This document shows, one piece after another, positions 47,961 to 55,866 of a stretch of 64,000 nucleotides of DNA. Source of the stretch: Mesobacillus jeotgali. Its GTDB lineage: Bacteria; Bacillota; Bacilli; Bacillales; Cytobacillaceae. The notes under the pieces are model-generated. The model made no database searches and was not told where the DNA came from. It saw only the letters and a list, made by a program, of their open reading frames with translations. Both the position numbers and the translations under genes were made by a program. Where the stretch lies: NCBI RefSeq assembly GCF_031759225.1, contig NZ_CP134494.1:2974501-3038500 (forward strand), read 5' to 3'. Position 1 is the first letter of the stretch, and every line of letters starts with the position of its first letter.

Positions 47961-48213
47961 CCCTTATGGACATCAGATAAGCTCAATAAGGGTACGATTA
48001 GCTCCTAAATGTATCCTTATAACATGCGAAAACGCTACATAAGGGCACGTTTAGCTCCTAAATGTATCCTTATAACATGCGAAAACGCTATATAAGGGCA
48101 CGTTTAGCTCCTAAATGTATCCTTATACTAAGCGAGAACTCTGAAAAAGGGCACATTTAACTCCTAAATGTATCCTTATAACATGCGAAAGCTCTCTATA
48201 AGGGCACGATTCT
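47961..48213. repeat. Tandem array of five 53-bp units with an internal inverted repeat (array 2)
   Basis: The CCTTAT half-sites lie at 47962, 48015, 48068, 48121 and 48174, exactly 53 bp apart. Each is followed by an 18-nt spacer (AACATGCGAAAACGCTAC in unit 2), then ATAAGGG (AAAAGGG in unit 4) and a linker CACGTTTAGCTCCTAAATGT. The spacing equals that of array 1 at 14.4 kb, though spacer and linker sequences differ. Unit 1 (CCCTTAT, ATAAGGGTACG) is intermediate between the two arrays. The array lies between the convergent genes ansA and ypdA and contains no gene. Confidence 0.95.
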
Positions 48214-48237
48214 CCTAATTGAATTCTTCTCCGTAAA

Positions 48238-48268
48238 CAAAGCGGTGCGATTCAGGCACCGCTCTCTT
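48238..48268 (-). terminator. Intrinsic terminator downstream of ypdA
   Basis: AGCGGTGC and GCACCGCT pair across GATTCAG (48241-48263); the minus strand continues TTTGTTTACGG. The stem is nearly the same as that of the ansA terminator on the other side of the array. Confidence 0.75.
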
Positions 48269-48293
48269 TCATTCATTGAGTATAACTTCCACG

Positions 48294-49259
48294 CTAAAAT
48301 CTGCTTGAGATGGCTTCTGCAATCTGGCCGCCATGGAACCGGCCGTTCTCGATGAAAATTTCATTTGCATTGTTCCCGGCAGCAATTACTCCTGCAATAA
48401 AAATGCCTGGCACATTAGTTTCCATTGTTTCGGGATCAAAGTGGGGCCTTCCTGTTTCTGCCTCGATTTTAACACCCATCTTTTTAAGGAAGGCATGGTC
48501 GGGCCGGTATCCTGTCATCGCAAAAACATGATCATTCTTTAATTTCACCTGTTCCCCTTCACGCTCGTAGACCACATATTCTTCTTCAATCTCTTTTACT
48601 TCTGCATTGAATACCATTTTTACAGAACCGGCCCTTACAAGCGCTTCGAATTCTGGCAGTACCCACGGTTTGATGCTGGGCGAATATTCAGCACCCCTGT
48701 ACAATACCGTCACTCGTGCCCCTGCCTTCTCCAGCTCAATGGCTGCGTCCACACTGGAGTTTTTCCCGCCAATGACCACTACGTCCATATCGAAGTAAGG
48801 ATGGGCTTCTTTGAAATAGTGGGAAACCTTGGATAACTCTTCACCCGGTATACCCATGAGATTCGGATGATCATAGTAACCAGTCGCTATGATGATGTTT
48901 TTTGCAGTGTATTGCTGTTTATCCGTGGAAACCCTAAAAACAGCATCGCTCTCTTTTTTAACTTCCGTCACCTTTTCATATTTATTGATCCTAAGCTTTT
49001 CCCGCTTGACCACTTCACGGTAATATACCAATGCCTGATTCCGTTTTGGTTTAAGGTTTTCGGTTATGAAGGGCACATCGCCAATCGAAAGCTTTTCACT
49101 GCTGCTGAAGAAGGTCTGGTGAGTGGGATAATTATAGATCGCGTTCACGATATTGCCTTTTTCAATGATGAGGGGATTCATTCCCTTTTTCTTCAAAGCT
49201 ATAGCCGCTGCAAGTCCGCAGGGGCCGCCCCCGATGATGATGACATCTTCGTTTGTCAT
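48294..49259 (-). CDS. ypdA: Bacillithiol disulfide reductase YpdA (Bdr)
   Basis: YpdA reduces oxidised bacillithiol with NADPH. The 321-residue flavoprotein has the FAD motif DVIIIGGGPCGLAAAIALKK, with a cysteine beside the flavin, and the NADPH motif VVIGGKNSSVDAAIELEKAG. The C-terminal TNVPGIFIAGVIAAGNNANE closes the FAD site. It lacks the CxxC redox pair of thioredoxin reductases, as expected for this family. The start at 49259 is chosen from the conserved N-terminus. The genes bshA and bshB1, which make bacillithiol, are also in the window. Confidence 0.94.
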   Translation of the reverse strand: MTNEDVIIIGGGPCGLAAAIALKKKGMNPLIIEKGNIVNAIYNYPTHQTFFSSSEKLSIGDVPFITENLKPKRNQALVYYREVVKREKLRINKYEKVTEVKKESDAVFRVSTDKQQYTAKNIIIATGYYDHPNLMGIPGEELSKVSHYFKEAHPYFDMDVVVIGGKNSSVDAAIELEKAGARVTVLYRGAEYSPSIKPWVLPEFEALVRAGSVKMVFNAEVKEIEEEYVVYEREGEQVKLKNDHVFAMTGYRPDHAFLKKMGVKIEAETGRPHFDPETMETNVPGIFIAGVIAAGNNANEIFIENGRFHGGQIAEAISSRF

Positions 49260-49301
49260 ATATTGTAAACACTCCTTATCGTTATGTCTAAAAAACATAT
49301 A

Positions 49302-49335
49302 AAAAATCTCCCATCATTAAATGATAGGAGATTTC
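49302..49335 (-). terminator. Intrinsic terminator downstream of gudB
   Basis: AAATCTCC(C/T)ATCATT and AATGATAGGAGATTT form a 15-bp stem with one mismatch or G-U pair, followed on the minus strand by TTTTTTATA. Confidence 0.9.
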
Positions 49336-49368
49336 AACTTCAGATTCAATGAAGAACCCTTTTTAATG

Positions 49369-50646
49369 TTAGATCCATCCTCTGAAGCGGCTAGCTTCAG
49401 CCATTTTGCGTACACCCACCATATAGGCAGCAAGACGCATGTCTACCCTGCGAGTCTGAGCAGTATCATAAATGCTGTCGAAGGATTTCACCATAACCTT
49501 TTCAAGCTTCTCTTCCACTTCTTCTTCTGTCCAATAATAACCCTGGTTATTTTGGACCCATTCAAAGTAAGAAACAGTTACGCCGCCTGCAGAAGCGAGT
49601 ACATCCGGAACCAGCAGGATGCCGCGTTCTGTAAGGATTTCTGTTGCTTCAAGCGTTGTTGGGCCGTTTGCAGCCTCAACGACGATACTGGCCCTGATAT
49701 TGTGGGCATTTTCTTCGGTAATCTGATTTTCTATCGCAGCTGGAACAAGGATGTCACAATCAAGTTCCAACAATTCTTTATTTGTAATTGTATTATTGAA
49801 TAATTTGGTTACTGTACCGAAACTGTCTCTACGGTCAAGCAAGTAATCGATATCAAGTCCTTCAGGATCATGGAGCCCACCATAAGCATCAGATATACCG
49901 ATGATTTTCGCTCCAGCATCGTGCATGAACTTTGCTAAGTAGCTTCCGGCATTACCGAATCCCTGGACGACAACTCTTGCGCCTTCAAGTTCAATTCCCT
50001 TTTTCTTTGCAGCTTCGCGGATACAAATCGTAACCCCTTTTGCTGTTGCTGATTCACGACCATGTGAACCACCGAGTACCAGCGGCTTGCCTGTAATGAA
50101 TCCTGGAGAGTTAAATTCATCTATACGGCTGTATTCATCCATCATCCAAGCCATAATCTGCGAGTTCGTGAAAACATCAGGTGCCGGGATGTCTTTTGTT
50201 GGCCCTACGATTTGGCTGATCGCACGGACATATCCACGGCTCAATCTTTCCAGTTCCCTGAATGACATGTCGCGAGGATCACAAACGATCCCGCCTTTTC
50301 CGCCGCCGTACGGCAGATCGACAATACCACATTTCAAGCTCATCCAGATTGATAAGGCTTTAACTTCTTTCTCTGATACGTTTGGATGGAAACGTATTCC
50401 TCCCTTTGTTGGACCCACTGCATCATTGTGCTGCGCCCGGTAGCCAGTAAAGACTTTAACAGATCCGTCATCCATTCTGACTGGAATTTTCACTGTCATC
50501 ATCCTGAGCGGCTCCTTTAAAAGCTCAAAGACCTCATCTGGGTATCCGAGTTTTTCCAAAGCCTTGTGAATAACAGTTTGTGTAGATCGTAAGACGTCAT
50601 GTTTGTCTTCTTTATTTGGATTTTCATTACCGTTTGCGGCTACCAT
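49369..50646 (-). CDS. gudB: NAD-specific glutamate dehydrogenase GudB
   Basis: GudB oxidatively deaminates glutamate to 2-oxoglutarate and ammonia. The 425-residue protein has the catalytic-site block LPYGGGKGGIVCDPRDMSFR with the active lysine, the NAD-binding VVVQGFGNAGSYLAKFM, and the C-terminal AYMVGVRKMAEASRFRGW. The segment SEKEVKALSIWMS has a single VKA. The inactivating tandem duplication known from laboratory B. subtilis 168 is absent, so the enzyme should be active. The ATG at 50646 follows AGGAGG. Confidence 0.95.
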   Translation of the reverse strand: MVAANGNENPNKEDKHDVLRSTQTVIHKALEKLGYPDEVFELLKEPLRMMTVKIPVRMDDGSVKVFTGYRAQHNDAVGPTKGGIRFHPNVSEKEVKALSIWMSLKCGIVDLPYGGGKGGIVCDPRDMSFRELERLSRGYVRAISQIVGPTKDIPAPDVFTNSQIMAWMMDEYSRIDEFNSPGFITGKPLVLGGSHGRESATAKGVTICIREAAKKKGIELEGARVVVQGFGNAGSYLAKFMHDAGAKIIGISDAYGGLHDPEGLDIDYLLDRRDSFGTVTKLFNNTITNKELLELDCDILVPAAIENQITEENAHNIRASIVVEAANGPTTLEATEILTERGILLVPDVLASAGGVTVSYFEWVQNNQGYYWTEEEVEEKLEKVMVKSFDSIYDTAQTRRVDMRLAAYMVGVRKMAEASRFRGWI

Positions 50647-50696
50647 TGATAAACCTCCTAAATCACTTTTGCGGATGTTGTCTGCTTTCATGGATT

Positions 50697-50724
50697 AGTA
50701 TACACCTTTGGTTATTTTATGCAA
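50697..50724 (-). promoter_or_regulatory. Sigma-A-type promoter for gudB
   Basis: On the minus strand TTGCAT (50724-50719) and TATACT (50702-50697) are 16 bp apart, about 50 bp upstream of the gudB start. The gap upstream of it, 50725-50975, holds AT-rich inverted repeats (TTATTATTATT / AATAATAA near 50790-50812) and no gene. Confidence 0.6.
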
Positions 50725-50975
50725 GAAGAAAAAAACAGTTTTCCGCATTTTTTGATTATTAAATGAAAACGCTGCCATTCAAGCCCTTATTATTATTGGC
50801 TTAATAATAAATTGACTGAATAATAAGACATTCCATGATGAAAATGCTGTATTTAGATAGTCATCTTCAGTGATAAATACATCAATGAAATTCCAACATT
50901 CCCTTCTTAGGCTATCAGATAATTCAGCTTAAGCAACTTGACTTAAACATCACCACTTAAACACAATTCCCCATT

Positions 50976-51026
50976 AAAAAAAGCCGAAACCTATCCATTA
51001 TTTAATAAAATAATGGACAAGGCTTT
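50976..51026 (-). terminator. Intrinsic terminator overlapping the end of ypbH
   Basis: AAAGCC/GGCTTT at the base and CCATTATTT/AAATAATGG at the top form a long interrupted stem that includes the last ypbH codons; the minus strand continues with seven T. Confidence 0.75.
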
Positions 51027-51582
51027 CGACTGCACGTTCTTCCATAATCTCGTTCCCATACTCGAGCAGTCTATGGATGCTCAATATTGATGGAACTCCG
51101 TATTCTGCCATTAAAGACACCGTCATATTGACCTCATCAGGCAATATTCCATTCATAAGCAAATAATAATGGTCATTCATGGAATGCAGGCTTCCTCCAT
51201 TAATACCGGCGTCCAAGAGCCTTTTCGCCAGCGGGATCACGTCCTCGATATCTTCGAATTCAAACAGTATGTCTTCGCTTCCATCGACTGTTACCTGCAT
51301 TTCTATGATTCCATCATCAAACTGCTCCTCATCTTCATCCTGTTCAATCATAGTGACGATCATGACCATCCCCTGGGCATGCAATGAAAAGATCTCCACT
51401 GCAACTGAACCGATGATCTCCAAATCGAATTCATCGCTGGCTTCTTCGAGCATATCATGAAAAAGCTGGTGCCACTTCAACGAATCCTTCCATATATCTT
51501 CTTTGGTCAATCCCCGATCGGATAAGTCATCTATCGTTAGGAATATCTTAATCTTATTGTTAGTTAATCGTTCCAAGCGCAT
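50998..51582 (-). CDS. ypbH: MecA-family adaptor protein YpbH (MecB)
   Basis: YpbH is a paralogue of MecA, the adaptor that delivers substrates such as ComK to the ClpCP protease. The 194-residue protein starts MRLERLTNNKIKIFLTIDDL followed by SDRGLTKEDIW, the conserved N-terminal substrate-binding half, then an acidic linker (EQDEDEEQFDDG) and a C-terminal ClpC-binding half. The ATG at 51582 lies eight bases after AGGGGG. It is between gudB and a cobalamin-binding regulator; in B. subtilis ypbG is its neighbour, with no regulator between as far as I recall. Confidence 0.92.
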   Translation of the reverse strand: MRLERLTNNKIKIFLTIDDLSDRGLTKEDIWKDSLKWHQLFHDMLEEASDEFDLEIIGSVAVEIFSLHAQGMVMIVTMIEQDEDEEQFDDGIIEMQVTVDGSEDILFEFEDIEDVIPLAKRLLDAGINGGSLHSMNDHYYLLMNGILPDEVNMTVSLMAEYGVPSILSIHRLLEYGNEIMEERAVESLVHYFIK

Positions 51583-51646
51583 ATTCATGCCCCCTGCCAT
51601 CGCAAAGCTCTTATTGTAGTTTATGAAAATATCGCAGGTTGGTGAG

Positions 51647-52558
51647 TTATTTCAATTGATCGATGCGCTTTTTCAACCATTTTTCCCATTCGGCTCTGGT
51701 CATTCCCACAAGATACTCCCGATATTGTTCTTGCAGCTCTATAGGCATGGAGTCCATCGCGATTCCGCCGAGCCCTATGATAAGCTCGGGATAAATCTTA
51801 TTCATCTCTTCAGCAAGCTCCAATGTTGCCTTTCTATTTTCCTCGAGAGTGCAGGAGAAGAAAAGGAATTTTGGTTTGATTTTTTCCACAACTACCTTTA
51901 GGTCATTCTCCGCAAGACTTGTGCCAAGGAAGATAACTTCAAAGCCTTTCCGCCTTAGATAAAGCGTATAGATTAACAAGCCTAGTTCATGTTTCTCGCC
52001 GGGCCCGCAAACTGCAATAGACTTTGGAAGGAATGAGCTGTGCGGAAAAGAATTAGATAGCCCTTCTATTCGCGAACGTATGAATGACGAAGCAAAATGC
52101 TCATGTGCAGTCGTTATACTTCCCTCTTCCCATAAATCGCCCACCTTAATCAAAATGGGACCCAATAAATCAATAACAGTTTTATCTATTGTATAAAGAC
52201 TGAAAGCTTGGTTGATCAATTCATGCGATTTGGTGCTGTCGAACTCCAGGAGTGCGGCCAGCAGCTTGTCCCCTATTTCATCAACCTGGTCCCTTTTTGG
52301 CGCTTCAGCTTCATCCATTGATAAAGAAGAATTTTCAAGCAAAGAAACGGCCTGGCTGATTGTGAAACCCTGATTGATTTTTGAAATCAGCCACCTTAAT
52401 GTTTCTACATGTTCCTCGGTATATAATCGATGACCGGAATCATTTCTCACTGGGGCAATCATCTGGTATCTTCTTTCCCAGGCCCTTAGTGTTCCTGGCT
52501 GGATATCAAGCATCCTGGATACTGCCTTAATATTGTATTTTACTGACTCATTCCCCAT
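51647..52558 (-). CDS. MerR-family regulator with cobalamin-binding domain (CarH/LitR type)
   Basis: The 303-residue protein has an N-terminal MerR helix-turn-helix (YNIKAVSRMLDIQPGTLRAW), a four-helix cap and a B12-binding Rossmann domain. The cap has the W-x9-EH motif (W143, E153, H154) that covers the upper face of adenosylcobalamin. The Rossmann domain has E-x-H-x2-G (E188, H190, G193), whose histidine coordinates cobalt from below. Both are hallmarks of the light-sensing repressors CarH and LitR, which bind DNA in the dark and fall apart in light. The target genes are not evident nearby. It lies between ypbH and ypbG. Confidence 0.9.
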   Translation of the reverse strand: MGNESVKYNIKAVSRMLDIQPGTLRAWERRYQMIAPVRNDSGHRLYTEEHVETLRWLISKINQGFTISQAVSLLENSSLSMDEAEAPKRDQVDEIGDKLLAALLEFDSTKSHELINQAFSLYTIDKTVIDLLGPILIKVGDLWEEGSITTAHEHFASSFIRSRIEGLSNSFPHSSFLPKSIAVCGPGEKHELGLLIYTLYLRRKGFEVIFLGTSLAENDLKVVVEKIKPKFLFFSCTLEENRKATLELAEEMNKIYPELIIGLGGIAMDSMPIELQEQYREYLVGMTRAEWEKWLKKRIDQLK

Positions 52559-52622
52559 GCTAAAACCTCCGTTATTACCTGTATTACCGATTATATCCGT
52601 GTTTTGGCTTAGCTGTAAAACT

Positions 52623-53411
52623 TCAATCTGCTCGCCTGGAATCCGTAACCAATGTAATCAAATGCGTCTCTGCCCTGGCTCCGAGTCGAAGAGGGACACC
52701 TGTGGTTCCATAGCCATTGCTGGTCAGCACCGTAACGCCGTTTTTCTCTTTGATTCCGCCTAATTCATAAGGGCCGAACCCGAAAATCCTGATTTGTCCC
52801 CCGTGAGTATGGCCGCTCAAAACAAGGCGTATACCGTATTCTGGCTTGATACTGTGAGCGATGGCAGGGTTGTGGCTAATAAGGATTCTGAACCCTTCTT
52901 CCTCCGCATCCCGTACCGCCAGATCCAGCCTGCTTTTACCAAGGCTCAAATCATCTATGCCCAGGATGTGCATGACATCGCCGGTTCTTGACTCGAATTT
53001 AACTGCAGTATTGTCCAATACTTTCACACCCAGGTGGTACAAAAGAGAGTCAAGTTCATGAGAATTGAATTCATAATCATTGTTTCCCCATACGAAAAAA
53101 ACAGGGGCTATCGTTTTCAGTTTCTCAATATTGGCAGATATCCTCTCCAAGGGCACTCCTTTTTCAGCCAGGTCGCCCCCAATGATCACTAGGTCTGCCT
53201 TACCCTTCACAGCTGTAATGATTGAATCTTGAATAATCCGCTTATGGACATCTGAAATGAAAAAGATTTTGACTGATCCAAAGCTTTCCGGAAAATCCAT
53301 CAATCGGATTTCCTGCTCAAGCACTCTGTCAGCAAAGGCCTGACGATACATATATAATAAAAGGAAGCTGCCAACCAGCAGCATTCCAAGTATGAAAAAA
53401 ATTATCTCCAT
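52623..53411 (-). CDS. ypbG: Metallophosphoesterase YpbG
   Basis: The 262-residue protein has an N-terminal membrane helix (MEIIFFILGMLLVGSFLLLY) and a calcineurin-like phosphoesterase domain: FISDVHKR, IIGGDLAEKG, VWGNNDYE, LISHNPAI and LSGHTHGGQ supply the metal ligands in the usual order. NND in place of GNHD is a common variant of the third motif. The substrate is unknown; YpbG-type enzymes sit at the membrane with the active domain probably outside. It precedes the MerR regulator. Confidence 0.92.
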   Translation of the reverse strand: MEIIFFILGMLLVGSFLLLYMYRQAFADRVLEQEIRLMDFPESFGSVKIFFISDVHKRIIQDSIITAVKGKADLVIIGGDLAEKGVPLERISANIEKLKTIAPVFFVWGNNDYEFNSHELDSLLYHLGVKVLDNTAVKFESRTGDVMHILGIDDLSLGKSRLDLAVRDAEEEGFRILISHNPAIAHSIKPEYGIRLVLSGHTHGGQIRIFGFGPYELGGIKEKNGVTVLTSNGYGTTGVPLRLGARAETHLITLVTDSRRAD

Positions 53412-53434
53412 TTTTTCCTCCCGCCATTCTTTAT

Positions 53435-53815
53435 CTAGCTTTCATTTCCGTCCTCTGGTGAGCTAAATGACATCATACCATAAAGCAAACAGAAAACGAA
53501 AAATATTGCTGTCTCCCAGACACCCAGGGGCAATAGCAAAAAAAAGAAACCTAGACTGATGAGGGCTAAAACAATATCTGACCCTAACCCCTTTTCACCT
53601 TTAATAGCCCTTACGATTCCAACTCCCCCGTCCCGGATCAGCCCTCCGATTGCATACATCCCGAAGACAAGAGCCACTGCTACGGCAAGGAACTCAATAG
53701 GATGTAAAATAAACTCTCCCAGGAACTCTTCGGAGGGATTGACAGCAGTCAGCGACATGATGAACAGGTAACCACATAACAATCCAATGACCAGTCTGAA
53801 AACTTTCCAAAGCAT
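53435..53815 (-). CDS. Uncharacterised membrane protein
   Basis: The protein has 126 residues from an ATG at 53815 with GGGAGG seven bases upstream; the frame extends to 53959 without a site. It has four membrane helices (FRLVIGLLCGYLFIMSL, IEFLAVAVALVFGMYAIGGL, DIVLALISLGFFFLLLPLGV and AIFFVFCLLYGMMSF) and a short acidic C-terminus. I do not recognise the family. It lies 23 bp upstream of ypbG and may be cotranscribed with it. Confidence 0.75.
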   Translation of the reverse strand: MLWKVFRLVIGLLCGYLFIMSLTAVNPSEEFLGEFILHPIEFLAVAVALVFGMYAIGGLIRDGGVGIVRAIKGEKGLGSDIVLALISLGFFFLLLPLGVWETAIFFVFCLLYGMMSFSSPEDGNES

Positions 53816-53876
53816 ACAAAAACCTCCCATACACAATGTATGAAAGGCTCTTGTCTTTATTTCCGTATAGAAGACA

Positions 53877-54509
53877 TCAAACTTCGTGGATATCCAGAAT
53901 GCGGAATCCAGACTCTTCCAGTTTCTTGACGAACTTATCAATATTGTCTTTCTTTTCAATTTTCATGACAATCCTGCGGACAAGCTTGTCTGTTTCATCA
54001 AAAGTGACCAAAGAGATGATATGTTCATGGAACTGGTGTGCGATATCAGCCAGTCTTGCGATACGTCCTTCTGTTTCGACAGAAGTAAACGCAATCCTGA
54101 CACCCTCTCTATGTACTCCAAAAGCACTCTGGAATTGGTCCAGAGCATCAGAGCGAGTTACAGCTCCCTGGAATTTCCCTTTTTCATCGACAACCGCCAT
54201 AAGCGGGATATCCTTTAATTTAACCAATGTGCTTTCGAAGATCTCAATGCCATGCAGAATTTGTTCCTGAAGGCAAAGCACGTCAGCAGCAACCTTGTTC
54301 TGGAGGAAATCATCCTTCTCTCCCCCTGCCTTGAAGTATTCCTCATAGATGCCGTATCTTGTGACCACACCTGCATATTGATCTCCATCAAGTACAGGTA
54401 CACCATCAATTTCATTTCCATCAAGCTTTTCAAGAATATTTTGCAATGATTCATCTAGTTGCGCTGTAATACATTTATACTTCGGTATCATGATACTTTT
54501 TACAAACAT
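53877..54509 (-). CDS. CBS-domain protein with ACT-like C-terminus (AcuB type)
   Basis: The 210-residue protein has a CBS pair: MFVKSIMIPKYKCITAQLDE and then VPVLDGDQYAGVVTRYGIYE in the first repeat, LMAVVDEKGKFQGAVTRSDALDQ (in part) in the second. From about residue 138 an ACT-like half follows (GRIARLADIAHQFHEHIISL). CBS pairs commonly bind adenine nucleotides and ACT domains small ligands, so it is probably a metabolic sensor of the AcuB kind. The target is unknown. GAGGTGAG supports the ATG at 54509. It diverges from cotJABC. Confidence 0.85.
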   Translation of the reverse strand: MFVKSIMIPKYKCITAQLDESLQNILEKLDGNEIDGVPVLDGDQYAGVVTRYGIYEEYFKAGGEKDDFLQNKVAADVLCLQEQILHGIEIFESTLVKLKDIPLMAVVDEKGKFQGAVTRSDALDQFQSAFGVHREGVRIAFTSVETEGRIARLADIAHQFHEHIISLVTFDETDKLVRRIVMKIEKKDNIDKFVKKLEESGFRILDIHEV

Positions 54510-54614
54510 TCCACTCACCTCGAATTTTAAAGTCCTGCCCTTCCTTATATACTTCTGCATTTCTGCAAAAATCCCTTCTTTCACAGATAAATTTAACATG
54601 AAATAAAATTTTGC

Positions 54615-54622
54615 TCATAAAA
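54615..54622 (+). promoter_or_regulatory. Candidate sigma-E -10 element for cotJABC
   Basis: CATAAAAT matches the sigma-E -10 consensus CATACAnT in seven of the defined positions but one. The -35 side is not convincing. cotJA starts about 33 bp downstream. Confidence 0.35.
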
Positions 54623-54654
54623 TGAAATGAAGTTTATATAGAGGAGGGCTTAGC

Positions 54655-54885
54655 TTGTCAACATACAGAAGAGTTTGGTATCCGTACGCCAGTCCCTTCG
54701 ATCCTTGTCCGCCAATCAAGGCGAAAACGTATTCCACACCACCGAATCTATTCCTGGGCTTCCAGCCGCCCAATCTAGAACAATTCACGCCCATGCAGGC
54801 ATTAAGAACCGGAACACTTTGGAAGGTCTTCTATGACCCGTGGTATTCACCTTATGAGGCACCAAGGGAGGATGACCATTCATGA
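54655..54885 (+). CDS. cotJA: Spore coat-associated protein CotJA
   Basis: The 76-residue protein is rich in proline and aromatic residues (for example VWYPYASPFDPCPPIKAKTY and NLFLGFQPPNLEQFTPMQAL), the usual CotJA composition. The start is TTG at 54655, six bases after GGAGGG. CotJA is needed to place CotJC in the spore coat. It overlaps cotJB by 4 bp. Confidence 0.92.
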   Translation: MSTYRRVWYPYASPFDPCPPIKAKTYSTPPNLFLGFQPPNLEQFTPMQALRTGTLWKVFYDPWYSPYEAPREDDHS

Positions 54886-55142
54886 AACAATTACCTAAAG
54901 AATTTTATGCCGCCATGGAAGAACTCCAGGCAGTCGATTTTGTTCTCGTGGACCTTACTCTATACTTAGACACCCACCCAGAGGACTATAATGCCATTAA
55001 CCAGTTCAATCAGTTCGCTAAAGAAAGACGCAGATTAAAGAAGGTTGTTGAAAGCATGTATGGACCTCTCCAACAATTCGGCAACAGCTACTCTGGTTAT
55101 CCATGGAACTGGGATGACGGTCCTTGGCCTTGGCAGATCTAA
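54882..55142 (+). CDS. cotJB: Spore coat protein CotJB
   Basis: The 86-residue protein starts MKQLPKEFYAAMEELQAVDF and contains the family stretch LDTHPEDYNAINQFNQFAKE, ending in WNWDDGPWPW. CotJB is a spore coat component made with CotJA and CotJC. It overlaps cotJA by 4 bp (ATGA) and lies 26 bp before cotJC. Confidence 0.93.
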   Translation: MKQLPKEFYAAMEELQAVDFVLVDLTLYLDTHPEDYNAINQFNQFAKERRRLKKVVESMYGPLQQFGNSYSGYPWNWDDGPWPWQI

Positions 55143-55168
55143 ATTCAAATTAGGAGGGGGTAAGGAAA

Positions 55169-55738
55169 ATGTGGCTTTATGAAAAAAAATTGCAATATCC
55201 CGTAAAAGTTAGCACATGTAACCCCATGCTCGCTAAATTCCTGGTGGAGCAATATGGCGGGGCTGACGGAGAACTAGCAGCCGCACTTCGTTACTTAAAC
55301 CAGCGCTACACGATTCCCGATAAGGTAATTGGACTGCTTACTGATATTGGTACTGAAGAATTTGCTCACTTGGAAATGATCGCTACGATGATTTACAAAC
55401 TGACCAAGGATGCCACACCTGAACAGATGAAACAAGCTGGACTTGATGCCCATTATGCGAATCATGATAGTGCCCTTTTCTACCATAATGCTGCAGGTGT
55501 TCCGTGGACCGCATCCTATATTCAGGCAAAAGGCGACCCGATAGCTGATCTATATGAAGATATCGCTGCCGAAGAAAAAGCAAGAGCAACTTATCAATGG
55601 ATCATCAATATGAGCGATGACCCTGACCTGAATGATGGCTTACGATACCTTAGAGAACGCGAAATCATCCATTCCCAGCGTTTCCGTGAAGCAGTGGAAA
55701 TCCTAAAGGATGAACAAGGGAAAAAGAGAATTTTCTAA
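55169..55738 (+). CDS. cotJC: Manganese catalase-like spore coat protein CotJC
   Basis: The 189-residue protein is a ferritin-like Mn-catalase relative. The glutamates and histidine of the dimetal site are visible in GADGELAAALRYLNQRY, TDIGTEEFAHLEMIATMIY and EDIAAEEKARATYQWI, with REREIIHSQRFREA near the end. It is a coat component and may remove hydrogen peroxide. GGAGGGGG precedes the start. It ends the cotJABC operon, which is closed by a terminator at 55746. Confidence 0.94.
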   Translation: MWLYEKKLQYPVKVSTCNPMLAKFLVEQYGGADGELAAALRYLNQRYTIPDKVIGLLTDIGTEEFAHLEMIATMIYKLTKDATPEQMKQAGLDAHYANHDSALFYHNAAGVPWTASYIQAKGDPIADLYEDIAAEEKARATYQWIINMSDDPDLNDGLRYLREREIIHSQRFREAVEILKDEQGKKRIF

Positions 55739-55745
55739 AATAAAC

Positions 55746-55800
55746 AGAGGCTGACTCAAAAGGTTGAATAAATTCGACCTGAGAGTCGCCTCTTTTACTT
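55746..55800 (+). terminator. Intrinsic terminator downstream of cotJC
   Basis: AGAGGC-GACTC and GAG-GTC-GCCTCT pair in a long stem with a 23-nt loop, followed by TTTTACTTTTT. The adjacent IS begins somewhere beyond it. Confidence 0.7.
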
Positions 55801-55866
55801 TTTATCCAATTTATGGGTTTGGATTTGATGGATTTATAAGGGAAAGAGGGATATTCCTCCCCTTAG

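Noticed and set aside
55741..55866. Left end of IS element A
   Set aside because: I looked for an inverted match between this region and 57421-57530. Only CCTCTTTT is shared, too short to define the ends, so no IS boundary is claimed.
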